Below are positions 1 to 6,884 of a stretch of 14,124 bases of DNA, piece by piece; the stretch's first letter is position 1; each line of letters starts with the position of its first letter. Below the pieces are notes generated by a model, which ran no database searches, was not told the origin of the DNA, and saw only the letters and a list, made by a program, of their open reading frames with translations. A program made the translations under genes and the position numbers. The DNA is from Methanobacteriaceae archaeon (lineage in GTDB: Archaea > Methanobacteriota > Methanobacteria > Methanobacteriales > Methanobacteriaceae). Location: contig WOYJ01000096.1 of the NCBI GenBank assembly GCA_011620845.1, positions 1 through 14,124 of the forward strand. The letters run 5' to 3'.

Positions 1-45
1 CCTTATAATTTAGCAACGACCCACATCTAAAAACTTATCATTAAG

Positions 46-53
46 TTTATAAT
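46..53 (+). promoter_or_regulatory. Probable TATA box of the homocysteine operon
   Basis: TTTATAAT lies about 40-55 bases before the two candidate ATG starts at 92 and 104. A start of transcription about 25 bases downstream would fall near 74-77 and give a leader of 15-30 bases. This is inferred from position and the archaeal TATA consensus only; the window begins just upstream, so other promoter elements may be missing. Confidence 0.4.
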
Positions 54-91
54 CCATTAATTAAGTAAAAGAGTAATAGATTAAGGGCCGG

Positions 92-1630
92 ATGTGGGAT
101 ATTATGAAAACCGTTGAAGAAATAAACCAAAGGATCAAGGATGGAGATGCAGTGGTGGTGACCGCCGCCGAGATGACAGCAATAGTAAGAGAAAACGGTG
201 CAAAACAGGCCGCAGAAGAAATTGACGTGGTAACAACCGGAACATTCGGCGCTATGTGCTCCTCAGGAGCCTTCCTCAACTTCGGCCACAGTGATCCACC
301 CATAAAAATGTCCCGCACATACTTAAATGGTGTGGAAGCCTATTCAGGACTGGCCGCTGTAGATGCTTATTTAGGGGCGACCCAGCCCAACCGTAACCCA
401 GATATTGGTTTAGAATACGGCGGATCCCATGTAATAGAGGACCTTATTCGGGGCAATGAGATTGAACTCGTTGCAGAAGCATACGGTACCGATTGCTACC
501 CTTTAACCGAGATAAAAACCCAGATAACACTGGAAAGTATAAACGAAGCAGTCATGGTCAATCCACGTAACTGCTACCAGAACTATTCCTCGGCAACCAA
601 CTCCACCGATGAAACACTGTACACTTACATGGGCACATTACTACCGAATATGGGCAATGTAAGCTACTCCAGCGCCGGGGAACTCAGCCCACTACTAAAC
701 GACCCCTACTTCCAGACCATAGGCACCGGGAGTAGAATATTCCTCTGCGGAGCCCAGGGCTACATCATAGGAGAAGGAACCCAGTTCGCCACTGAAGTGG
801 AAAGGAAAAATGGGGTGCCGGTTTCAACTGCCGGGACGCTGATGCTTAAGGGAAACATGAAGGAGATGCACTCCGACTATGTCCGGGGAGCGACCATGCC
901 CAAATACGGATCCACACTCTACGTAGGAGCAGGAATACCCATACCCATACTCAATGAAGAGTTAGCCCAGCAAACAGCCATCAGTGACGAGGAGATCACC
1001 TGCCGCATAGTAGACTACGGCGTGCCCCGAAGAAGCAAACCCATAGTAAGGGAAGCAAACTACCACGAACTCAAAAGTGGTGTGATTGAATTAAACTGTG
1101 TGGAAGTACCTACCTCACCATTATCCAGCCAGAAAAAGGCATTAGAAATAGCTCTGAAACTCAAAGAATGGATAGATAAGGGAGAATTCCTTTTAACTGT
1201 CCCAGTGGAGAAACTGCCCAATAAGGGTAGAACTGTTAAGCCATTGGAGATCCAGAAACCCCGTATACTGGTTAAGGATTTAAAGGGTGAAGCCCTGATA
1301 CTGGCCCATCCAACGGATGCCATCAGTAAAGTGGCCAGGAAAATGGTGCAAAACAGCATAAACCATTTACCGGTTGTGGATGAGGGAAATAAACTCCTGG
1401 GCATCGTGACTTCCTGGGACATAGCCAACGCCGTGGCGCATGGTAAAAATAAACTGACGGATGTCATGACCAAAAAGGTGATAATAGCCCGGGAGGAAGA
1501 ACCAGTGGATGTTATAGCCCGAAGAATAGATAAAAATAAGATCTCAGGCCTACCCGTAATAGATAGTGACAACCGGGTGAAGGGAATGGTCACAGCAGAG
1601 GATATTTCCAGACTGATAGGTGGTGATTAA
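92..1630 (+). CDS. Homocysteine biosynthesis protein, DUF39 plus CBS pair (aspartate semialdehyde sulfurtransferase)
   Basis: The protein belongs to the methanogen DUF39-CBS family (MA1821 of Methanosarcina acetivorans, MJ0100 of Methanocaldococcus), which with a NIL-ferredoxin partner puts sulfide sulfur into aspartate semialdehyde to make homocysteine. The DUF39 part spans about residues 5-375. Cys56 in GTFGAMCSSG and Cys135 in YGTDCYP are candidates for the persulfide-carrying cysteines. Two CBS motifs follow, at about 398-452 (INHLPVVDEGNKLLGIVTSWD) and 463-510 (SGLPVIDSDNRVKGMVTAED). The MJ0100 CBS pair is known to bind S-adenosylmethionine and methylthioadenosine, so feedback by these ligands is a fair inference. 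An ATG at 104 (MKTVEEINQRI) is an equally good start and matches how I remember homologs beginning. The stop is two bases before the next gene, indicating an operon. Confidence 0.93.
   Translation: MWDIMKTVEEINQRIKDGDAVVVTAAEMTAIVRENGAKQAAEEIDVVTTGTFGAMCSSGAFLNFGHSDPPIKMSRTYLNGVEAYSGLAAVDAYLGATQPNRNPDIGLEYGGSHVIEDLIRGNEIELVAEAYGTDCYPLTEIKTQITLESINEAVMVNPRNCYQNYSSATNSTDETLYTYMGTLLPNMGNVSYSSAGELSPLLNDPYFQTIGTGSRIFLCGAQGYIIGEGTQFATEVERKNGVPVSTAGTLMLKGNMKEMHSDYVRGATMPKYGSTLYVGAGIPIPILNEELAQQTAISDEEITCRIVDYGVPRRSKPIVREANYHELKSGVIELNCVEVPTSPLSSQKKALEIALKLKEWIDKGEFLLTVPVEKLPNKGRTVKPLEIQKPRILVKDLKGEALILAHPTDAISKVARKMVQNSINHLPVVDEGNKLLGIVTSWDIANAVAHGKNKLTDVMTKKVIIAREEEPVDVIARRIDKNKISGLPVIDSDNRVKGMVTAEDISRLIGGD
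1618..1627 (+). promoter_or_regulatory. Ribosome binding site of the NIL-ferredoxin gene
   Basis: AGGTGGTGAT is a near-complete match to the archaeal Shine-Dalgarno sequence. It lies five bases before the ATG at 1633 and inside the last codons of the upstream gene. This indicates translation of the second gene from the same message. Confidence 0.8.
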
Positions 1631-1632
1631 AG

Positions 1633-2019
1633 ATGAAAGCATGGCTCACATTTTCTCCAAGTATAGTAAATAAAGCGATCATATCCAATCTGGTGAAAAA
1701 CTACGATATCACTTTTAACATCCTACGGGCAGACATCACCCCCAAGGGGGGTAAGATGCTCATTGAAATCAGCGGAACCCAGCAGAAACAGGCCGTTGAA
1801 TTCATGGAGGAAGAGGGAATCCACCTCAACCCCATAAATAAAGTGGTTAAAAAAGACGAAGAAAAATGTATAGATTGTGGGGCGTGTATTTCCCTGTGCC
1901 CAGTTAAAGCTATCTCTCCTGCTGAAGATTGGACAGTAGAAGTAGATGACCTGAAGTGCATTGGCTGCAGCTTCTGTACCAATTCCTGTCCCACCAGGGC
2001 TATAAGGGTTATGGAGTAG
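1633..2019 (+). CDS. NIL domain / 2x[4Fe-4S] ferredoxin, homocysteine synthesis partner
   Basis: This 128-residue protein has an N-terminal NIL domain (about residues 2-74; the ACT-like fold also found at the end of methionine importer ATPases) and a bacterial-type ferredoxin domain. The eight cluster ligands are Cys79, 82, 85, 89 (CIDCGACISLCP) and Cys109, 112, 115, 119 (CIGCSFCTNSCP), so both [4Fe-4S] sites look complete. It corresponds to MA1822 of Methanosarcina. It is inferred to supply electrons for reductive sulfur transfer by the DUF39 partner encoded two bases upstream. A strong ribosome binding site overlaps the end of that gene. It converges with cbiO, with only 26 bases between the stops. 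Confidence 0.93.
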   Translation: MKAWLTFSPSIVNKAIISNLVKNYDITFNILRADITPKGGKMLIEISGTQQKQAVEFMEEEGIHLNPINKVVKKDEEKCIDCGACISLCPVKAISPAEDWTVEVDDLKCIGCSFCTNSCPTRAIRVME

Positions 2020-2045
2020 TTCTTCAATAAAGTGAGAAGTTCATT

Positions 2046-2891
2046 TTACCCTTTATCATCGAATTCCTTGAGGATACTTCTCCTCGCTTCACCAATGGTT
2101 AGGGGATATGGTTTATCGAAGGGTAGTTTATCCTCCTTTTCCAGTATCTCCATGAGGTGGGCTATGCGGGGTAGTCTTAGGTTGGCTCCACGTATGGTTT
2201 CCACATCCTCGAAGACTTTAAGGGGACTTCCTTCTTTGATGATTTTCCCTTCACTAATGATGTACACGTTATAGGCATATAAGGGTACCAGGTCGACATC
2301 ATGGGTGGAGATGACGATGGTCATGCCTTCCTGGTTAAGCTGGTAGAGTAAGTGCATGATCTGGGACGCGCCCTTAGGATCTAAGCCAGATGTAGGTTCG
2401 TCCAGGACCATTATCTCTGGACGCATGGCCAGGATACCGGCGATGGCCACTCGCTTTTTTTGGCCCCCGCTCAGGTGGTGTGGTGCTTTGTTCTCCATTC
2501 CCTCCATACCAACTCTTTCCAGGGATTCTTTAACCCTCTTTTCAACCTCTTCATCAGGTAAACCAATGTTCATAGGTCCGAAGGCCACGTCCTCCATTAC
2601 GGTGGGTGCAAACAGCTGATCATCAGGGTTCTGGAATACTATGCCCACTTTCTGGCGGACCTTCATCAATCCTTCCTTATCATACTTGAGTGGCTCTCCG
2701 TTTACCCGGACTGTTCCCTTATTGGGTTTTAAAATTCCATTGAAATGTAGAAATAGTGTGGATTTACCCGCCCCGTTAGGTCCTAGAAGGGCGATTATTT
2801 TACCCTTAGATGCGTTGAATTCCACATCTTTCAGGGCGAGAGTACCATCAGGATAACTGTACGTGATATCTTTAGTTTCTATTACATTCAT
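2046..2891 (-). CDS. cbiO: ECF cobalt/nickel transporter ATPase CbiO
   Basis: This is the ATP-binding subunit of an energy-coupling factor cobalt importer. The 281 residues contain Walker A GPNGAGKST (37-45), Q-loop Gln87 in IVFQNPDDQLF, the ABC signature LSGGQKKR (140-147), Walker B MVLDEP (161-166) and the H-loop His197 in ISTHD. The FQNPDDQLF stretch is typical of ECF ATPases. Only one ATPase is encoded here, so it probably acts as a homodimer on CbiQ. The ATG at 2891 has AGGTGA (bases 2896-2901) four bases upstream. It is separated from cbiQ by a NicO-family transporter gene on the same strand, with a gap of 93 bases, which is unusual for the cbiMNQO order. Confidence 0.95.
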   Translation of the reverse strand: MNVIETKDITYSYPDGTLALKDVEFNASKGKIIALLGPNGAGKSTLFLHFNGILKPNKGTVRVNGEPLKYDKEGLMKVRQKVGIVFQNPDDQLFAPTVMEDVAFGPMNIGLPDEEVEKRVKESLERVGMEGMENKAPHHLSGGQKKRVAIAGILAMRPEIMVLDEPTSGLDPKGASQIMHLLYQLNQEGMTIVISTHDVDLVPLYAYNVYIISEGKIIKEGSPLKVFEDVETIRGANLRLPRIAHLMEILEKEDKLPFDKPYPLTIGEARRSILKEFDDKG

Positions 2892-2984
2892 TGGTTCACC
2901 TGTGATTGATAATTTTAAATTGAATTTATTTTGATATTGAATCTTATGAATTTAATTTATGGACAATATTTGAATGCTGATATC

Positions 2985-3686
2985 TTATAGATGTAGGTTT
3001 GTTATATATTCAATTATGGGATGTAACAATGTAATCAATCCTATTATAATTATGATGGTCCCACTTACCAGTGGAATTTTATTCACGGTTTCGCTTGTTA
3101 GATAACCCTGGATGAATCCTCTTCCTTTAACAAAAAGCACTGAAAGAAGAGTTATGGCTATGGCCAGACCCATACTGAAAACCAGAACGTAGGTGAGGCC
3201 ATTGTAGATCTGGTTGTTACCGATACTGAAGAGGAGAACGGCCAGGGCAGCAGGACAGGGTATTAAACCTGTGGACAATCCGATTGCAACCACATCTTTC
3301 GTTGTGTCTATGTGGTGTTTGTGATGTTGATAAGGATGATAGAATTTCCTGATTATCCAAATACCAACCACTATTAGTATGATTCCCCCTATCAAGCTCA
3401 TGACATCATGGGTTGTATCCACGTTCAACGCCTCTAAGAGGAATATAGAGGCAACTCCAAGCAGGATAACAACGATCACATGGGAGAAGACCACGGTAAG
3501 TCCCAGTAATGTAGCATCTTTCACAGTGGCATCGGTACCCATGACGAACACTGCCATTACGGATTTCCCATGGCCTGGTTCGAATGAATGTAGCGCACCG
3601 AGTAGAAATGCAGAAACTATAAATAGCAGATTGGTTTCTTGTGTAATTGCTGTTAATCCTAATGAGAAGTCCATTTTTAGACACAT
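2985..3686 (-). CDS. NicO/RcnA-like nickel/cobalt transporter
   Basis: This 233-residue polytopic membrane protein has the NicO/RcnA-family signature GALHSFEPGHGK, with His33 and His39 in the first helix region, His69 (FSHV), and a histidine-rich loop HPYQHHKHH (117-125) before the GLIPCPAALAVLL helix (140-152). About six membrane segments can be seen. RcnA exports nickel and cobalt, while other NicO proteins are thought to import, so direction cannot be read from the sequence. It lies between cbiQ and cbiO on the same strand. A TATA-like element upstream suggests it may have its own promoter. The start at 3686 has no clear ribosome binding site, and the ATG at 3674 (MDFSLGLT) is an alternative; translation may be from a short or absent leader. 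Confidence 0.85.
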   Translation of the reverse strand: MCLKMDFSLGLTAITQETNLLFIVSAFLLGALHSFEPGHGKSVMAVFVMGTDATVKDATLLGLTVVFSHVIVVILLGVASIFLLEALNVDTTHDVMSLIGGIILIVVGIWIIRKFYHPYQHHKHHIDTTKDVVAIGLSTGLIPCPAALAVLLFSIGNNQIYNGLTYVLVFSMGLAIAITLLSVLFVKGRGFIQGYLTSETVNKIPLVSGTIIIIIGLITLLHPIIEYITNLHL

Positions 3687-3720
3687 GTAAATGAAAATTT
3701 TGTTAATACTTTCTACAATT

Positions 3721-3731
3721 TTATTTATATA
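3721..3731 (-). promoter_or_regulatory. Possible TATA box of the NicO transporter gene
   Basis: On the minus strand TATATAAATAA lies about 35-57 bases before the two candidate starts (3686, 3674). The predicted transcript start near 3700 would give a short leader. It suggests the transporter, and perhaps cbiO behind it, can be transcribed separately from cbiMNQ. It is based on position and consensus only. Confidence 0.4.
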
Positions 3732-3796
3732 CTTAGTAATACCCAGGATCGCTGAAGTATCATGCTCATTTAATACTCTTAGAAATAATCTGAAAC

Positions 3797-4585
3797 TCAG
3801 AATACCCGGAAGTTTGCAGTGAAATAAACCACACTTACCAGGAAAACTTCAAACAATACCAGTAATGCTAGATTACGGGCTCCAATGTCTTTTATACTTT
3901 CAGTTTTTTTCATGGTTTTTATTGAACCATCGTAACATCTTGATTCCATTGCCATGTATGCTTGTTCGCCTTTCAGCCAGGTTTTTATGAAGAGGTTGCT
4001 GGCCAGCATTCCCAGGGAGTTTAACGACTTTTTGAGGGAAGAATATCCCAGGCGTGTTTCCTGGGCGTGGTACATGTTAATGGCTTCATCCAGAAACACG
4101 AATATGTAGCGGTACATGAGCATGGCCAGTTCCAGAATGATCTTGGGCATTTTAACAATTTCTAACGTTTTGAAAAGTTCATTCATTGGTGTGGTAAGGG
4201 CCAGAAATGCGAGACAGGTGAATCCACCCATTATCCTTGCAAAAACAAGTAAACCCAGGTTAAAACCATCCTGAGTCACTGCTAAATTGAATATTCCCAG
4301 TTCCAGAACATGTGCCCCCACTCCAAAAAATATGGCCATGAAGATGAAGGTCAAAAGTGCAAAGGAAAAAGGGATAAGGAGAAATTTTAAATAAAATCTC
4401 CAGGGAGTTTTAGCTTTAAGCAGGATTAAAGCTGACATGAAAACTGCAATAATAGAAGGTACAACCGGTGATGTGGATATTAAACTCATTATCATGGTTA
4501 AAATTGAAAATAAAACCTTGAAATACGTGTTCATATTTCTAAGGTTGTTGTAGTGAGCGTAACTATCCAGCATGTTTTCAAACAT
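3797..4585 (-). CDS. cbiQ: ECF transporter transmembrane subunit CbiQ
   Basis: CbiQ is the T component that couples the ATPase to the substrate-binding CbiM. The 262 residues show membrane segments near 22-57, 66-90, 108-130 and 238-256. A cytoplasmic helical region carries the two coupling motifs: ETRLGY (176-181), and AMESRCYDG (212-220), where the usual Arg-Gly appears as Arg216-Cys217. These contact the ATPase groove in ECF transporters. The gene follows cbiN after 36 bases. The ATG at 4585 has only a weak GATG-like ribosome site, and an in-frame ATG at 4573 is possible. The next gene on this strand is the NicO transporter, 110 bases away, rather than cbiO. Confidence 0.93.
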   Translation of the reverse strand: MFENMLDSYAHYNNLRNMNTYFKVLFSILTMIMSLISTSPVVPSIIAVFMSALILLKAKTPWRFYLKFLLIPFSFALLTFIFMAIFFGVGAHVLELGIFNLAVTQDGFNLGLLVFARIMGGFTCLAFLALTTPMNELFKTLEIVKMPKIILELAMLMYRYIFVFLDEAINMYHAQETRLGYSSLKKSLNSLGMLASNLFIKTWLKGEQAYMAMESRCYDGSIKTMKKTESIKDIGARNLALLVLFEVFLVSVVYFTANFRVF

Positions 4586-4621
4586 AGTTCATCAGCAGCG
4601 TTTTTTGTTCATGAATTCACT

Positions 4622-4927
4622 CTATTTTCCAGTTTTTTTATTCCTCTCACTGGCCTGGCCCTGATAATATCCAAAGACGTAACCTATTATTATTGCCCCT
4701 ATAGCGGCCTGTAGTGCAAATAGTAGACTTTCTATTTCACCACTTGGCGGTTCCCATAAGGAGGAAAACCATGGTTCGTAGCCAGTTTCTTCTATGGCAT
4801 CACCAGCTGCACCATCAGACCCTCCAAAGTAACCCTCATCCTCTCCAAGGCCATTATACATGGCCAGGGGGATGATTACGATTATGGCCACCAATGCCAG
4901 TAAAATAATGGATTTTATATCCGCCAT
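4622..4927 (-). CDS. cbiN: Cobalt transport protein CbiN
   Basis: CbiN is the small auxiliary subunit that helps load Co2+ into CbiM. The 101 residues have the expected form: two membrane helices (about 6-24 and 66-87) joined by an acidic, glycine-rich external loop holding the family stretch GYEPWFSSLWEPPSGEIESL. It begins one base after the cbiM stop, and GGCGGTGG inside the end of cbiM serves as ribosome binding site, so the two are probably translated in step. The presence of CbiN points to cobalt rather than nickel as the main substrate, because nickel systems usually use other auxiliary subunits. Confidence 0.94.
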   Translation of the reverse strand: MADIKSIILLALVAIIVIIPLAMYNGLGEDEGYFGGSDGAAGDAIEETGYEPWFSSLWEPPSGEIESLLFALQAAIGAIIIGYVFGYYQGQASERNKKTGK

Positions 4928-4928
4928 T

Positions 4929-5630
4929 TTAGCCCACCGCCTTTATAGTTTCCCTTATTTTGGGAAATATTACTTTTAAATCTTCTAATATGTCGGGTCT
5001 CAGTTTCATGATATATCTGAATATGAAAACTGTTAAGAATCCTTCTGCAATGGCCAGAGGCACCTGGGTGTAGGCGAATATCACTATGAACTTGATGAAT
5101 GCTTCTCCCATTGTAGGTATGGGGAAAGCTAATGCTAACTGTGTTGCAGTGGTTACATAGGTTAACCAGTCTCCGAAAAAGGCTGCAAAGAATATGGCAA
5201 TTGATGCATACCAGCCAGACGTGGACAGGTTCAGTTTCATTACACCTTTGTACACCAGCCATGCAGCGAATGGACCTACTATACCCATGGAAACTATGTT
5301 GGCACCGAGGGTGGTGATCCCACCATGGGCTAAGAGTAAAGCCTGGAAAACAAGGACTATTGCCGCTAATACACTGGCAACTGCAGGTCCAAAGAGTACA
5401 GCTCCTAAACCGTTACCCGTAGGGTGGGAACAACTCCCTGTAACTGAAGGAAGTTTTAAAGATGATAAAATAAATACAAAAGCACCAGAAACAGCAAGCA
5501 ACGGTTTTGATTCTGGATTTTCGTCTGTAATCTTTTTAATTCGTATTACACCGTATGCAACAACAGGTATCGCTACCAAATACCATAATAAACACCACTC
5601 CCATGGTAAAAATCCCTCCATAATATGCAT
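4929..5630 (-). CDS. cbiM: Cobalt-binding membrane subunit CbiM
   Basis: CbiM is the substrate-specific S component of the cobalt ECF importer. I place the start at the ATG of MHIMEGFLP (5630). In CbiM/NikM the free N-terminal Met1-His2 is part of the metal site, so an N-terminal extension would block it. AAGGAG (5639-5644) lies eight bases upstream; the longer frame from 5657 would translate this ribosome site. The 233-residue product has about seven membrane helices and the second metal-site histidine, His69, in SCSHPTGNGLGA. Genes cbiM, cbiN and cbiQ are tightly packed and form the core operon. A TATA-like element at 5678-5685 fits a transcript start near 5655. Confidence 0.95.
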   Translation of the reverse strand: MHIMEGFLPWEWCLLWYLVAIPVVAYGVIRIKKITDENPESKPLLAVSGAFVFILSSLKLPSVTGSCSHPTGNGLGAVLFGPAVASVLAAIVLVFQALLLAHGGITTLGANIVSMGIVGPFAAWLVYKGVMKLNLSTSGWYASIAIFFAAFFGDWLTYVTTATQLALAFPIPTMGEAFIKFIVIFAYTQVPLAIAEGFLTVFIFRYIMKLRPDILEDLKVIFPKIRETIKAVG

Positions 5631-5638
5631 GATCAACT

Positions 5639-5644
5639 CTCCTT
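5639..5644 (-). promoter_or_regulatory. Ribosome binding site that fixes the cbiM start
   Basis: AAGGAG on the minus strand is eight bases before the ATG at 5630. The longer in-frame start at 5657 would read this site as codons for Lys-Gly-Glu, which argues for the shorter product. Confidence 0.75.
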
Positions 5645-5677
5645 TAATTTTTATCAAGTATAGTTGAATAAATGGGA

Positions 5678-5685
5678 TATATAAA
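5678..5685 (-). promoter_or_regulatory. Probable TATA box of the cbiMNQ operon
   Basis: TTTATATA on the minus strand is about 50 bases before the cbiM ATG and predicts a transcript start near 5655. I saw no convincing palindromic operator (for example a NikR-type site) around it, so metal control cannot be claimed from the sequence. Confidence 0.45.
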
Positions 5686-5785
5686 TTTTACTATTTTTAC
5701 TTGAAGAAAATTAAAGTAAAATTGAATCTAGAGATATAAAAGAGTATTTATGAAAAAGAAAGAAAAAAGTGTTAATTAAAAACTC

Positions 5786-5805
5786 AAAAAAAAGAGATTT
5801 AAAAT
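5786..5805 (-). terminator. U-tract terminator after the TRAM gene
   Basis: On the minus strand the TRAM stop is followed almost at once by an AGATTT/AAATCT near-palindrome and then eight T residues (bases 5786-5793). Archaeal RNA polymerase terminates at such T runs with little need for a hairpin. The call rests on this pattern alone. Confidence 0.45.
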
Positions 5806-6039
5806 CTATTCAACCACTTCAGCAAAACCAAAGTTTTTTCTGGTGCTGGTTATCCTGATTTTAACTTCATCGCCAACCTTGGCACCTTTGACAAAGACTA
5901 CGAAACCCTCAATCCTGGCAATTCCATCTCCATCCCTACCTAAGTCTTCAATTTTAACGTCGTATTCTTCTCCTTCATTAATAGGTGAAGAATTTCCCCT
6001 GTCGTTGTAGTTATCCCTACCATAATCATTCCTAAACAA
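5806..6039 (-). CDS. Small TRAM-domain RNA-binding protein
   Basis: The 77-residue product is mostly one TRAM domain (about residues 20-76), a beta-barrel RNA-binding fold with the typical sequence EGEEYDVKIEDLGRDGDGIA, FVVFVKGAKVGDEVKI and NFGFAEVV. Stand-alone TRAM proteins are widespread in methanogens, and a Methanolobus member was shown to act as an RNA chaperone like bacterial cold-shock proteins; that role is inferred here. The N-terminal 18 residues are polar, with repeated Asp-Tyr/Asn-Tyr and Arg. I place the start at TTG 6039 because GGAGTGAT (6044-6051) lies four bases before it; a GTG at 6048, three codons earlier, lies within that ribosome site. A TATA-like element is at 6091-6099. 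Confidence 0.88.
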   Translation of the reverse strand: MFRNDYGRDNYNDRGNSSPINEGEEYDVKIEDLGRDGDGIARIEGFVVFVKGAKVGDEVKIRITSTRKNFGFAEVVE

Positions 6040-6043
6040 TTCA

Positions 6044-6051
6044 ATCACTCC
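6044..6051 (-). promoter_or_regulatory. Ribosome binding site indicating a TTG start for the TRAM gene
   Basis: GGAGTGAT on the minus strand is an eight-base match to the Shine-Dalgarno consensus with one base missing. The in-frame GTG at 6048 lies inside it, so initiation should occur four bases further on at TTG 6039, giving MFRNDYGRDN as N terminus. Confidence 0.6.
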
Positions 6052-6090
6052 ACGCCCAAATAATTGGGTAAAAATATATTGGATTTAAGG

Positions 6091-6099
6091 TATATATAG
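6091..6099 (-). promoter_or_regulatory. Possible TATA box of the TRAM gene
   Basis: CTATATATA on the minus strand predicts a transcript start near 6069 and a leader of about 30 bases before TTG 6039. Called from position and consensus only. Confidence 0.35.
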
Positions 6100-6233
6100 T
6101 TATGTTATAACCGGAGAGTAAGTAAATTTTGAATATAAATATTCTCAAATACCTTCACATAATTTAATTATATTTCCACTGAAATTAAAAAATTCAAAAA
6201 TGATTTAAAAGAGATTTACCAAAATTAAATTGG

Positions 6234-6884
6234 ATGAAGGTTAAAAATAATCTGATAATTGCACTGGATCTGTTCAGGATGGAAGAGGTGACGCAGTTAT
6301 TAGTGAAGATATCAGGATATATAAACACTGTAAAAGTGGGTTATCCCCTGGTCCTCTCTGAAGGCCTCGGATCAATTTCCGAAATAAAAAAAGAACATGA
6401 AATCAACATAATAGCTGATTTTAAAGTGGCCGATATACCGGAAACTAACCAGAAGATTGCAGATTTAACTTTTGAGGCTGGAACCGATGCTATAATAGTC
6501 CACGGATTTGTTGGGAAAGACAGCGTCCAGGCTTCTCTTAATGCGGCACAGGAACATGGTGGGGAAATCTTTCTTTTAACCGAAATGTCACACCCCGGGG
6601 CAGAACAGTTTATACAGGACGTATCCCTGGATATAGCCCGTATGGGTGTTGATATGGGTATTAAAAATTATGTAGCACCATCTACCAGACTGGACCGTCT
6701 GGAGAAAATCAGAGAAATAGTGGGAGATGAATCCTTCATAATATCCCCTGGCATAGGGGTTCAGGGAGGAGATCCAGCAAAGACACTGGAATTTGCTGAT
6801 GCGTTAATCGTTGGCCGATCTATCTACGCGGCGGATAATCCCCAGGAGGCTCTCCGCTCTATCATAGATGGTATTGAACTTTAA
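6234..6884 (+). CDS. pyrF: Orotidine 5'-phosphate decarboxylase
   Basis: PyrF converts OMP to UMP in the last step of pyrimidine synthesis. The 216-residue barrel has all residues I recall for the Methanothermobacter enzyme, shifted by a constant eight positions: Asp12, Lys34, the catalytic Asp62-Lys64-Asp67 (ADFKVADIPET) with Thr71, Ser119 (MSHPGA), Pro172 and Gln177 (SPGIGVQGG) and phosphate-binding Arg195 (IVGRSIYAA). The ATG at 6234 has no ribosome binding site. A TTTAAAAG element at 6204-6211 lies about 26 bases upstream, so the message may be leaderless. The last 81 bases overlap the 3' end of the opposite-strand membrane protein gene. Confidence 0.96.
   Translation: MKVKNNLIIALDLFRMEEVTQLLVKISGYINTVKVGYPLVLSEGLGSISEIKKEHEINIIADFKVADIPETNQKIADLTFEAGTDAIIVHGFVGKDSVQASLNAAQEHGGEIFLLTEMSHPGAEQFIQDVSLDIARMGVDMGIKNYVAPSTRLDRLEKIREIVGDESFIISPGIGVQGGDPAKTLEFADALIVGRSIYAADNPQEALRSIIDGIEL

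Noticed and set aside
1060..1593. 177-codon frame on the minus strand inside the DUF39-CBS gene
   Set aside because: It is wholly antisense to a strongly recognised gene, shows no family features, and has no ribosome site; it is a shadow of the codon pattern.
1701..2027. Minus-strand frame opposite the NIL-ferredoxin gene
   Set aside because: Antisense to a gene with both cysteine cluster motifs intact; no independent evidence.
3406..3684. Alternate minus-strand frame within the NicO gene that might suggest a frameshift
   Set aside because: The main NicO frame is continuous over the whole family length, so no frameshift is needed.
4915..5262. 115-codon minus-strand frame overlapping cbiM
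   Set aside because: It is an alternate frame of cbiM with no hydrophobic or domain pattern of its own, while the cbiM frame is unmistakable.
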